Shown here in pieces: positions 1 to 37,569 of a DNA stretch of 64,000 bases. The translations under genes and the position numbers were made by a program. The notes under the pieces were generated by a model. It was not told where the DNA came from. It made no database searches and worked only from the letters and a program-made list of their open reading frames with translations. The stretch covers positions 10,271,001 to 10,335,000 of the forward strand of contig NC_091106.1 in the NCBI RefSeq assembly GCF_024713975.1. The letters run 5' to 3'. How positions within the stretch are numbered: position 1 is the stretch's first letter; each line of letters opens with the position of its first letter. Origin of the DNA: Paralichthys olivaceus (Eukaryota; Chordata; Actinopteri; Pleuronectiformes; Paralichthyidae).

Positions 1-29
1 TAGTTACAAGCAATGTATTATCTTCTTAC

Positions 30-5840
<5,811 letters not shown>

Positions 5841-6357
5841 CGCTGGAGGGAAACAGTTCAGAGAACAGCGGGCTCGGGTTGATCTTCTGTGACTTTACTC
5901 GCTGTTCGTCCGCTCATCTACAACTTCACACCGCAGCAGTTACCAGCAGCCACTCTGACTTCCTGTACGACGCTTTTCTGTCAGAGCTGACCCGGGATCG
6001 GTTTGTCCGCGCCCACAGGTTGAGTTAACTCTGCGGAGCAACGTCGCACACTGACCGCAGATCAGCGCAGGAGGGAGACGTAACCGTCGTGCTGCCTTTC
6101 AGTGCTGTCGGAAATAATGTAATTACGAAACTACAACCAAAAGTAATTTTGTATGTGACAGTCTTACAATAATCAATCTAATTCATTTGGAAAATAAACA
6201 CCGATTTTTTTTTATCTATATGAACCAGTCGGACACACTAAAAATATTTCACACATTTCTGTTAGACTGATAAGGGAAATAGCTATAACGTTTTCACTGG
6301 TATTATGTTTCAGTTTGTAAACTGACTGAAATCTGATTGTCCCCTGAAGTGCTCCTA

Positions 6358-6391
6358 TCCGTAGTAGTAGTAGAAGTAGTAGTAGTAGTAC
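6358..6391. repeat. GTA/TAG trinucleotide tract
   Basis: Imperfect GTAGTA run with one AAG interruption, just before the GATA array. Confidence 0.85.
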
Positions 6392-6454
6392 TATTGCTAT
6401 TAGTTATCAATGCTGAATGTGTGTGCTTCTACAAAATGTGCTTGAACAAGGCAC

Positions 6455-6455
6455 G

Positions 6456-6540
<85 letters not shown>

Positions 6541-6541
6541 G
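6455..6541. repeat. (GATA)n microsatellite
   Basis: About 21 uninterrupted GATA/ATAG units between the divergent sft2d1 and lhcgr genes. This length and purity is expected to be polymorphic. Confidence 0.97.
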
Positions 6542-7381
6542 TATACATACTACATATGTAAAGATATAAGATCAAAACAATACAAATTATAAAGACTATG
6601 TTTGAGAATTACTTAAACGTGCACCTCACTGAATCCGGAGCTGTGCACAGATGCTGGACATATAATTGGCCCCTTTGTGTATGTAATTGTGGCCCCTTCA
6701 TGTCCCCTGATTTAGAAAAATCCTAGATCCGCCACTGCTTCAAATCTCCAAACGTGACCTCTTGTTTATGCTCTCTGCTTGTCTGTCAGTTTGTCGCCAC
6801 CCAGTGGAAAGAAGATGACCCGACAGGCGTGTCAGTACAGTAGGGTATTTAACTACACTACGTTCTCCTGACATGGCTTCTTTTTCCACACAAGTTATGT
6901 CTCTCTTTTTTTCACAAATAGTTAAATAAATAACTTTTTAAGTTTGCAGATGTGGGCTGAATAATTGATGTTTCAGTATATGTGGATGCCATCAAATATT
7001 ACACACGTCTTAGTGTTACCTGAGGCCTTCATCAGCACTTTAAATCTTCACCTTCTAGAATTAAATGTGATATAAAGTCTAGTGTGTCAAGGCTGTACAA
7101 TGCTGCCTTGACTTAATCAGCAGAACAACTGGTGCCACACATGATACAGCGAGGGGTGATATGTCACTCTGTCCTCTTGAGGGACACAGTCATTGACGTG
7201 CAGCTTTTTATGTGTATGTCAGCAGAAGTCTTTATTTTAATTAGCCTTAAGCCCAGAGCACTTTATGACAAGAGGGTGAGCCAACACAATTGGGAGGAAA
7301 GGGTGGCACTGAAAACGCACGCACACTAAATCCTTTGCCAGTAGAGGAGGATGCTGGTTAGTCGGAAAAATGATCACCTGA

Positions 7382-7420
7382 CTATTTTCAATGTCGAGTG
7401 ATACTTGACATTGAAAATAG
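7382..7420. repeat. perfect 14-bp inverted repeat (hairpin)
   Basis: CTATTTTCAATGTC at 7382-7395 and its exact reverse complement at 7407-7420 flank an 11-nt spacer. The stem is AT-rich and is not followed by a T-run, and it is too short for a typical pre-miRNA. Function unknown. Confidence 0.7.
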
Positions 7421-8527
7421 ATAAAATGTTTTTTTTTACATTAATTACTTTAGTAACAAAAGGCAGAAGCTGACATCTAAATATTTACAAGTTATTGAGG
7501 AACATATGTAGTCACAATAGTCAAATAAAAGTAAGATAGCAGCTCACTGGAATATCCAAATATTATCCCCTTGGATTTTTTTACTCAACAATTAAATCTC
7601 AGCCTGCCAATAGAATGAAATATATTACATATCTGAAAAATGTATTCCTCCAATAAAACGTAATTTTTAAACAGCTAAATGATCCCTGACTTTATAAGCA
7701 GATGACATCCCTCAGATAAAAAGAGTCTGGGACATTATCACAGTTTTGCCCTTCAACTTAATGTCAGTCAAGTTTTAGTAAACCTTAGTTCAGTTCAGCT
7801 CTAGCACACTTTTAGAGACCGAGCCAATAAGGTAAAGTGCACATATATGAATAGTCCATATGTCACATTAAAGTGGGGATGAGGAAGTCAAAATTTTGGG
7901 ATGAACCCAGATTATTACCACTGTACAAACACTTTACACTGATTATGTTCATAATTTGCCTTGTTATCACTGGAGCACTGTATATGAAGAAACATTGCTT
8001 TATATCCTTTTCTGTACTTTTTCTGATGATTATCCTGCTTGTTGTTTCTGTGTCTCTGTGCTAAACTATTGTCAGGACTAAGTATCATCAGACTGAGCCG
8101 TCCAGATTTTTGAAAGTCCAGACTCAATATGCAGGCCTCCACAAATCCAGGGCTGCAGATCTGAGAGGGATAACTGCCACTGCCCAGATATACTTCTATA
8201 TCCTTCTATTCTAACAAATAAATGCATTCCTGTTACTGCCTCTTATAAAACAGCATTTGGCTATAAGTCATATCCGACTACCAAATGACAAAAACAACCC
8301 TCAACAACATCTGGCTTTTAACTAACTGTTCCTCACTTTCCTGTGACTCAAGCATAAAGCTCACTCAACATGCGTCAGTTGATAAGAAGGTGGCAGAGAC
8401 GTCAAAGGTCTACTGCAGCTACAAAGAGCCAGAGAGGCTGCAGGGAAGAGCCACACATCTAAACGCTCAGTCCCTGGTGGAAACGTCCAGTTGCAGTATA
8501 GTGGACGTATTTGAGACAGCAGCAACA

Positions 8528-11500
8528 ATGCATACTCCTCCGCCAGTGCGCTTGTTCCTGGCTGTTTTACTCTTCTACGGACACAGGGGTGCGTCGGCGT
8601 TCTTGTGTCCGAGGATCTGCCGCTGCCATTCCAACACGATCAGATGCAACAACGTGACCGAAGCCTCCGCTGTGATGACGGGACACAGACACAAAAGGCT
8701 GTAAGTTCCCAAAACTGTCATGGTTTTACCAACAGTACAGGCTGAGAGGGAGTGCGTGCATGTTTATTGAAGGGTGATCAATGACTGATAACTGACCAGC
8801 CTAATGCTTGATACTATAATTATAACAACTAGAATACATGTATTTATTTATTTTAATTTTTTTTATGTCACCAAGTCTATCCCGTGCGTAATTACGCACG
8901 GAGCAAAGATCCACTTGAAACGCACTCTCTTGGTTTCACGTAGTAATGAGTTAAAGTTAAACACTGAATTTAAATTTAAATGAAACAATATGCAACATTA
9001 AAAATTCATCATATTTATGTCATCTTGGATCCAATATATTGTAAGACTGTTAGTTAGAAAGTTATTTGAACAGTGAACAGTCAACAGGTTGATTAGTTGG
9101 TCAGCCTCCTCTGATTTTCAAATGAAAAGATTTGTTACTGTTTTGATAGATAATTTGATTGTAGATTGGCTGCCAAACCTCTGCCATTTTGACAATAATA
9201 CAATTCTATGCATTTGTAGCCTCGGTAGGAAGAGTAATTTACTGGCGGTATCCTGACATGAATCAAAATAAATCTTATCAGACATACCTTGGCATTAACA
9301 TGCATGTAGTTTAAACATAGTGCAAAAACCTTTAACATGCAGCCTTTCTTTTAGCAACTCAAACAAATTTCCACTGGTGTTTGGACATTATTCAATTCCC
9401 TGTTTTAATTCACAATAAAAGATTGCGGACAGACCTGTGGTGCAGACTGAAAGACAGCAACATCTGACTAATGTTTGTATTTCCTTTATATCTTGTATAA
9501 GCTCCACACTTGAATGAGGGCCCTGCATGTGAAGAAAATGTCAAGTTATTCTTGTACAGTTTAACACGGCAGTGTATCCTCTCCGTCTGTAAAGAGTCTC
9601 TGGGAAATTAGAGCTCTGCACTTACAGAGTTCACCAGACTGTCACTTTCACCTTGAAGGTGGAGAAACTTTACCTCTCCTCTGGTAAATCACAGAACCCT
9701 GAGTCTCTCCTGATAAGTGTTTTAGGCTAACATGAGACTAATAAACCTCCAACGCCCACTCACTCCAGGAACAAGTATAACCACTATTCTTTACTGACTT
9801 AAAATGTCTCACATTATCTTGGATATACTTGGAAGTTGCACTAAATTCACATTTGCTTATCCTCTTACCAGGTTTCTCTTTCACTGCTCTTTGCGCACGA
9901 TTTCCAGCCATTCCTTTGAGGGTTTGAGAGGAGTCCAGAGGATGTAAGTATCTTTCTTGTGTTTTTCCCCCTTCTCTTTATTGTCCATTGAGATAGTCTC
10001 ATAACCCTGGATTATCAGGTTTAAAACAATTCTTACATTTTGAACAAATATGAAAAATGAGGATCGGGAAAATAGCTGTTATGGTCACTGTTGATGCTTG
10101 TATTGAAACGTACTTGGAAGATTGAAGACACAGTGTTTCTCTAATATTGTTCCCTTTTGGCCAAGTCTCTCATGTAGAAGAGATTTTAATGTCAATGGTA
10201 CTTGGTTAAATAAAGGATATGTATAATAAACATATACCATCACAAAGATTCAAAGAATAGGTTCCAGTGCACGTCCCCATCACGTCATGCTGTTTGAAGA
10301 CCCTGCACACTGACAAGCCAAATGTCTGACTTTACTGTTTAAATGTTGTTTCTGCTGTGTACTCAGTGAGATTGCTCAGAGCGTAACCCTGGAAACCATC
10401 GAGACATTGGCGTTTAACAACCTTCCTAACGTCTCAGAAATGTAAGTCTCTCCTGTGATTATGGGAAATAACAAAAATGATGATTATTGTTGACTGATGA
10501 TTTAATTTTGCCTTGCAGCCTAATCCAGAACACAAAGAATCTGATGCACATTGGCAGACGGACCTTTAACAATCTTCCCAAGTTACATTACCTGTGAGAG
10601 ACAAGCTGAATTTATATAAAATTTAAGATTTAAAAGAATTGTTTCTCATTGTATTAAGCACAGCTGAAGCAAGTCATTTCCATTTGTTTTTTTTAATCGA
10701 AGGGAAACCAATATGATTTCTGTTTCCCTTTAATAGGAGCATATCAAACACTGGGATCACACTTTTCCCTGACATCACTTCTATCCATTCTCTTGAATCA
10801 GAGTTCATCTTGTAAGTAAATCTGTTGCGGAAGTCACGACAAATGGAAAATCAAAATGCATGTCAACATGAACACATCACATTGCTGTTTGCTACTGCAG
10901 GGATATCTGTGACAACCTGCATGTACTGGAAATACCTCCAAACGCTTTCATTGGAATGATTAAGGAATATGTTACAATGTGAGTGATTCAAGAGAACGCT
11001 TTAAGCGATAAATGTTTGTCAATGAGGTGATTATTCACATTTATTCATAACCTTGTGACTGATTCCAGGAACCTGTATAACAATGGCATCAGAGAAATAC
11101 ACGACCACGCCTTCAATGGGACAAAGATAAATAAACTGTAATTTCCTACATTAAATTGAGTTTTTTTGAATGAATGATTTCAGCCGTGTCTCCTCTTGCA
11201 TCAGTAAACTTTCTTTCCTTCCCCTTTATTCTTTAGAATGTTAAAGAACAACCGAAACCTCAGAGTGATCCACAGAGATGCTTTCAAAGGAGCCACAGGC
11301 CCTGGAGTCTTGTAAGTGATATTCGTAAAACCTCTCAGGAGCCACTTAATGTGACATTTATTTGCCTCGATTTATTTGAGAAGGGAAAAGAGAAGATGTT
11401 TGTCAAATTAACCGTACAAACCATAGACATGCTGCAAGCCAAACGGGTGGATATGGTCATTTTGACTGTGCAATACAACCCTCACATACTGGCGCTTACA

Positions 11501-13735
11501 TCCCTCTCTCCATGTGACTGCTCCATCATAATATTCTTGATGTACTCTGTTATGTCACAGGGACGTTTCAGCGACAGCTCTCACAAAGTTACCACCACAG
11601 GGGCTGGAGTCGGTCCTGGTGCTGTTGGCTCAGTCAGCGTACGCCTTGAAAAGTCTGCATCCTCTCCGGGGACTATGGAGCCTGCGAGAGGCCCACCTCA
11701 CCTACAACAGTCACTGCTGCGCTCTGCTGAGCTGGGCTGCACAAAGGTGAATCACACTGATCATTGCACGGATCATCAAGGACTGATTTGTTCATGCATT
11801 ATCTCAGCCTCACTGCGATTCACTACTTCAGTAACTAGAATGGCACTCAGAAGAGCGCATATCTAGGCCTAACGTCCATCATTTATAACGCTTGTCCTTA
11901 AGGGTGGTGGGGGGGACACACACTCCCACGGAGACGCAAGGAGAACATGCAAACTCCACAAAGAAAACCGGGAACATTGCTACTGCACCAGTTCCAATCA
12001 CCTCAGTCGAACTGCACCAAACTTCACACACTCATAGATATCACTTTCCTATGTGCCAGATCTTTTTGCTGATCCATGAATTCTTCCTTGTTACCAAACA
12101 GTGAAAATATTAAAAAATAGTTTCTCGTAATGTTAAAGAGAGTGAAACCACAAACCCTTTTGATTCGCCCCCAAATTTTGTGGGTTTGTTCCTGACCCAT
12201 ACCCCATCCTTCCACCAAGTGTTGTGGAAATCTGTTCTGTTTTTTGTCTCTAATTTTACTTCAGGTAAGAGGCAGGATTTTATTCAGAGAATGTTCTATC
12301 CTGCTTATTGAAGAAATCTACAATACGATAACTACTACAGTATCCCACACGTGTGTTCCCATGTCTGCATTATTTCTTTCCTTTGCTCCAGGGACTTTCC
12401 AGTTAATCCTTCCTGGACTAATGACTCTAAATACTGTGATGAGAGCGATCCATCAGCGAGGTAAAGAATCTTGTGCCTCATGCCTTTGTTCTAACTTGAT
12501 CCTGAATTCTTCAGTCTAAGATTAACTAATCAGTTTAATTTCCTCTCTTTGTCATCTCTCTTGAAAACAGGCTTCAGCGCGTGATCGGAGGTTCAGCCGA
12601 TTCGACTCAAGCTTTCGATGAGCCCTTATTCTCAGATGTTGACCTGTTTCTCGATGATCCAGTTTCTGGGGATGTGAATTTCCTCTATCCAGAGCTGGAC
12701 TTCTGTCAGACTCGACCAACTCTGGTTTGCACCCCTGAGGCAGACGCTTTCAATCCCTGCGAGGACATTGCCGGTTTCAGTTTTCTCAGAGTGGCTATTT
12801 GGTTTATCAACATACTGGCGATCACAGGGAACCTGACAGTGCTCGTGGTCTCGTTTACCAGTCGCAGCAAGATGATGGTCCCCCGCTTCCTCATGTGCCA
12901 CCTGGCTTTTGCTGACCTCTGCATTGGGATCTACCTTCTGATGATAGCGACTGTAGACATCCGCACGTGTGGTTCCTACAGTCAACATGCGATTGAATGG
13001 CAGACGGGGCTGGGCTGCAGCGCCGCAGGCTTCTTGTCTGTGTTTGGCGGGGAGCTGTCAGTCTACACACTTTCCACCATTACACTGGAGCGCTGGCACA
13101 CCATCACCAACGCTCTGCAGGTAGAGCGTCGCCTGGTGCTCACACAGGCAGCGAGCATAATGGCGGTCGGTTGGCTCATCTGTCTGGGGCTGGGAATGCT
13201 GCCCCTGATCGGTGTGAGCAGTTACACCAAAGTAAGCATGTGCTTACCCATGGATATAGAGACTCCTCTGGCTCAAGCCTTCATCATAATTATCCTACTC
13301 TTCAACGTGGGAGCCTTCGTTGTTGTGTGCGTCTGTTACGTGCTCCTCTACCTGGCCGTGAAGAACCCTGAATTTCCCGGAAGAAGCGCTGACACCAAGA
13401 TCGCAAAGCGCATGGCCGTGCTCATCTTCACAGATTTTCTTTGCATGGCACCCATCTCTTTCTTTGCCATCTCTGCTGCCTTCAAAGTCCCCCTCATCAC
13501 CGTGACTAACTCCAAGATCCTACTGGTCCTCTTCTTCCCCATCAATTCCTGTGCCAACCCTTTCCTCTACGCCATCTTCACCAAGGCTTTCAGAAAGGAC
13601 GTGTATCGGCTCATGAGTGCCCTGGGCTGCTGCAAGAGCAAGGCCAGCGTTTATTGTATGAAGGCCTACTACTCGGAAAATTCAATCAAGATGGGACCCG
13701 AAAATAAAAGATCTCACACGGGAGGCGCCTGCTGA
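8528..13735 (+). CDS. lhcgr: luteinizing hormone/choriogonadotropin receptor
   Basis: Gonadal glycoprotein-hormone GPCR that signals mainly through Gs/cAMP. Exons: 8528-8700, 9872-9943, 10367-10441, 10519-10593, 10737-10811, 10901-10978, 11069-11137, 11237-11311, 11561-11746, 12392-12460, 12571-13735; 703 aa. The ATG at 8528 was chosen because it opens a signal peptide ([18 protein letters not shown]). Exons 1-9 encode a Cys-rich cap and leucine-rich repeats, one per 69-78-nt exon. Exon 9 ends in the hinge motif TYNSHCCA. Exon 11 holds the last part of the hinge and all seven helices: ERW 489-491, NPFLY 645-649, and a likely palmitoylated Cys pair 669-670. LHCGR is favoured over FSHR by [22 protein letters not shown] and [14 protein letters not shown], and by the extra small hinge exon 10. 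FSHR remains a minor alternative. The hinge reads YPELDFC, without the Tyr at C-3 seen in human receptors. A poly(A) signal lies at 13857-13862. Confidence 0.88.
11900..11960 (+). repeat. fragment of a common fish repeat (GAGAACATGCAAACTCCAC type)
   Basis: Contains the block GGAGAACATGCAAACTCCAC followed by AAAGAAAACC. The same block, in less preserved form, is in the fbln7 intron repeat at 44218-44326. Intronic in lhcgr. Confidence 0.55.
12000..12240 (+). repeat. dispersed fish repeat, partial copy (lhcgr intron 9)
   Basis: The end of this stretch (CATCCTTCCACCAAGTG followed by AAATCTGTTCTGTT) matches the corresponding part of the copy at 39690-40145 (CATCCTCCCACCAAGTTG, then AATCTGTTCAGTAGTTTTTG). 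Same family as 17040-17455 and 28890-29420. Confidence 0.5.
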
Positions 13736-15167
13736 TGTGCTGCGGTAGGGTTATGACCATACAGAAGAGGGCCAGCTCACCTATAACCAACAAGGCAACA
13801 AGAAACATACAACTGATTTTGACTGATAATGGGATAAGATGTGTTTTTCTTTTGATAATAAAATGTAATATAAGCATGAAAATTCTGGTATCTATGCTGT
13901 GGGAGTGGTTGCACAGGTCCATCTGATAACATGTATGAAGGCTCGGTTCATTTAAGTATCCCAGTGAGCCCTGAAATTGGTAAACGTGGGATGCAGCTAT
14001 GATCAGTGGCTTTAATCCCAGGCTTTACTGCTTATCACGTGTCTAAATTTGTGCAGTGAACAAAAGCAAGGTGGACATCAATAAACACACAAAGGCTCCA
14101 GAAAAGCAACTACACGTACCTTGTGGTGGGAAAGAGAATTTGCCTAAATGATCATCCCAATCATGTCTAAGTGGGTGATGCAGTGGAAACCATGACTTCC
14201 ATGACCATCATTTACAAAACAATACAGTACAAAACAAAACCGTACAATACAACTTTATTTATCCTGAAGGCAATTAGTTTAGAGAGTAAGTAGTAAGTAG
14301 TAGTAAGAGAGGACAAGATACAGAAATGCCATAAAAACTTTCACAAACATAACAATAAAATAAAACACAGTAAAAGAGCTGTTTGGTTGCATCGAGCTAA
14401 ACGTGCAATTTATTTAAAAGTAAAATATTAAATAGCCAAATAAAATATAGATATATCCTAAATAAAAGTAATTTAATCTCAGACCAGGTATTAATTTCTG
14501 TCAAATAAAATGTTTGTTTTGTTCAGATTTCAATTTAACAGCCATGATCAGTTTGGAGAAGCTCAATCCAAACTTGACCACGTGGTGGAGGAGTTGCACA
14601 GATTTACTCCGCTGCAGAGGTTTTGTGTTTCTTCTGATTGGTGTTTTGACATTTCAAAATAAATGAGTGTTATTCAGTACTAGTCAGTAGACTTCATGCT
14701 TGTGCGTAATGTTTATGTACGTTCTTATTTGTGTGGTAGGGGTTCATCAGTTTCAAAAATAGAACAAGAAGAAAGAGACGTGATTTAGAAAAGTGAATAA
14801 AAAGACATCAGGTCAAGTGAAGCTGTGTGAGTTGTGTTGAATGTGTGCAGATGTTATTTTACTGCTTTGTTTTTGTGGCTTTCTTTAGTCTTTCGCCGCA
14901 TTCCTCACTTTTAGTCCCGCCTCCTCCACGGGAACCTCCTTTGACGCGTCGCGTCGAAAGGTTGGCTTTAAACTTATTTCCCTCCCTCCTCTCCAGCTGA
15001 ATGTGATCCTGGGTCAACAACTCTCCGCACAGAAGCCTCTCCAGTGTGGGTCAGTGTTCAGGCTGAATCACAGCTCATCCGCTGGGAATTAAAAAGACGA
15101 GGTGGACGTTTGGAAACTGTTGCGCGCCGGAGCGCAGCGCAGTGGAGAGATCAGCTCAGCTCGGGTC
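13736..15167. other. lhcgr 3' UTR and mertk promoter region
   Basis: Starts with the lhcgr 3' UTR and its AATAAA at 13857-13862. The middle (14220-14520) is AT-rich with a degraded ACTTTATTTATCCTGAAGGCAATTAG segment typical of fish LINE or SINE tails. The last 250 bases become GC-rich with CpGs (GACGCGTCGCGTC at 14943-14955) and are the likely mertk promoter and 5' UTR. No TATA box could be assigned. Confidence 0.6.
13857..13862 (+). terminator. lhcgr polyadenylation signal
   Basis: AATAAA 122 bases after the lhcgr stop codon, followed by AT-rich sequence. Confidence 0.6.
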
Positions 15168-27950
<12,783 letters not shown>

Positions 27951-27978
27951 CATTCGATACCCAGCAGATTAAAACTTT

Positions 27979-27984
27979 AATAAA
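27979..27984 (+). terminator. mertk polyadenylation signal (candidate)
   Basis: AATAAA only about 30 bases after the mertk stop codon. A short 3' UTR would result; later AT-rich sites may be used instead. Confidence 0.45.
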
Positions 27985-28889
27985 ACCGTCACTTTGCTGC
28001 CTCAGCACTAAAAATGTCGCCTCATTACACTGGGAGAACCTCAACGTCTCCTGGTGTGGACTTTCTGTAGTGTTGTCATTTAAGCAGTTTCATGCTTTAA
28101 GTGAACGGCCTGTACGTCAGTGTTAAGAATGTTGTCCAATAAGCTTAAGATGCACTGAACTGTGAAATTGTTTACTGTGCTGAATTGTGTGTTGCTATGT
28201 AAATATAGAAATGTACAGAGCATTTATAAAGTGATCTTATACTATAAAAATATAAAAGACTAATTCCATGACTCATTTGAAACTTGATGATTAAACTGGG
28301 ATTTATTTTTGAGCTGTTGTGGTGGAAAAAGCTAAAATTACAATCACAAGGAGGAAATACATGTACTTATAATATGATAATAATGTAAGTACATGTATAT
28401 AAAAGTATACAAAAGTAGTCTTCTTTAAAAAATCTTATTTCAGCATTTGTGCACAAACTGACATTTAATCTTGTCTTATATTAAATATTAAAAGTAAGAC
28501 CCATTTAAAATTCAATAGATGCCGAAACTTTTGTACAGGCTTTGATTATGATGCACTTTGATTGTTGCAACAGTCTCTATTCATGTCTGGTGGAAAATGT
28601 TCTTATACCAGAAGCCTTCTTTGTTCCTATCTGGGCTTTATTTTTATTTTGTTTCTGTCCTTTTTATTAATTCTGTTATCTTACTTATTTTAATAATGAA
28701 GTAGTTTGTAGTGTTATGGGTTATTCAGTTTCTTATTATTTTATTAGTATAAATAGTAAAATGATTCATATAGGTTTTAATAGCACCAATAACTGCTATT
28801 AATTTGAAATATTCAGGTGCTTACCTTAAACCTTAAAACTGGAGAATGTAGAGCTGAGTAGACCCCATTTATGCAACAGCACAGTTCGT

Positions 28890-29420
28890 AGTCGCCTTTT
28901 GTTTTCATGCTCACTGAGTCATTCTTGCTAACATGATATCTCAGAAACACATGAGTGAATTTCTTTAAAAACTTTCACTTGGACTCAAAGATAAACTGAT
29001 GGGATTTTGGTGGTCGAGAGTCAAAGGTCGAGGTCACTGTGACCTCATGTTCCTGTGAATGTGATGAATCAGGGACTCTGAATTTAATATCATCACTAGG
29101 GAATGTCATTTCATCTGGCCCAAACTTTCACTTGGACGTGGAAGAGAATTTAATGGTCACTGTGACATCACAAAACCCCCGTTTCTCTGTGAAGGCTTTA
29201 TGTGAAGAACGCCCGAAAGAACACTTCAAATGTGGCACAAATGTTCAAGTTCACAATGGCTTTACAAAACAGGCCTTTTGAACATGGATTCTCAAGCCCG
29301 CCTTTAGGGAATTTAGATGAACTGATTAGATTTCAGTGGTCAAAGGTCATAGTAACCAATATGAATCTGAAAAACAATCTATGTGCATTGAAACTGCTGT
29401 AATTCTAGTAGTTTGTGGAT
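28890..29420 (+). repeat. dispersed fish repeat carrying a perfect palindromic ERE
   Basis: Same family as 17040-17455: shared CACTTGGACT, GATAAACTGATGG, CAAAGGTC-AGGTCACTGTGACCTCA and GTGAATGTGATGA. Positions 29031-29045 read AGGTCACTGTGACCT, an exact match to the palindromic estrogen response element consensus AGGTCAnnnTGACCT. A second, more degraded unit of the same motifs seems to follow at 29120-29350. Confidence 0.7.
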
Positions 29421-29795
29421 ACATAATGAGCAGGAAGGTTGAAAGTTTAACTGAAGTCATAATTATTAATATTGCATGTTGAAAACAACAGGATCTGAGT
29501 CAAAATGCTTTACAAACACGGCAAAGGAGGAACAATGGAGGATAAAAAGAAAGTAAAGACAGCACGGCCTTTATTTGACCTTTGTGCCTGCAGGGTACAA
29601 CCACATGTTACTGCAGATTGTAAGAGTCAGTGTGGGGGCTGACAGTAAATGTGGAGATGTATAAAACTTGTTAGATAGGATTTTATATATAAAGATCAGT
29701 TTTACACTGAAATGGCACCATAACTAATAATACAGTCAGACTGAAGTTGGGTTTACAGCGCCCCCTGCACTTCAGGCTCGGATGCCACAGCGAAC

Positions 29796-37569
<7,774 letters not shown>

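Larger units (their letters stand above)
5841..8527. other. sft2d1-lhcgr intergenic region (head-to-head)
   Basis: The sequence just above 5840 (to about 6110) is richer in CG and should hold the sft2d1 promoter and 5' UTR. Beyond it are a GTA-rich tract, a long GATA microsatellite, AT-rich sequence with a 14-bp perfect hairpin (7382-7420), and the lhcgr upstream region. Because sft2d1 and lhcgr diverge, any enhancer here could affect both. No further coding exon was recognised. Confidence 0.7.
27951..29795. other. mertk 3' UTR and mertk-tmem87b intergenic region
   Basis: The mertk 3' UTR follows the stop, with AATAAA at 27979-27984 and further AT-rich sequence to about 28300. A dispersed repeat copy lies at 28890-29420. 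The last 100 bases before 29796 are GC-richer and should hold the tmem87b promoter and 5' UTR. No coding exon was seen. Confidence 0.65.

Noticed and set aside
12632..12988. 118-aa minus-strand frame over the last lhcgr exon
   Set aside because: Shadow of a long, conserved coding exon on the other strand; no protein features of its own.
8528..13735. FSH receptor instead of LH receptor
   Set aside because: Leucine-rich-repeat exons 4-6, the helix 6-7 region and the extra hinge exon all resemble LHCGR more; kept only as a minor alternative.
29039..29402. Overlapping 66-80-aa open frames
   Set aside because: They lie entirely in a dispersed repeat and lack protein-like features.
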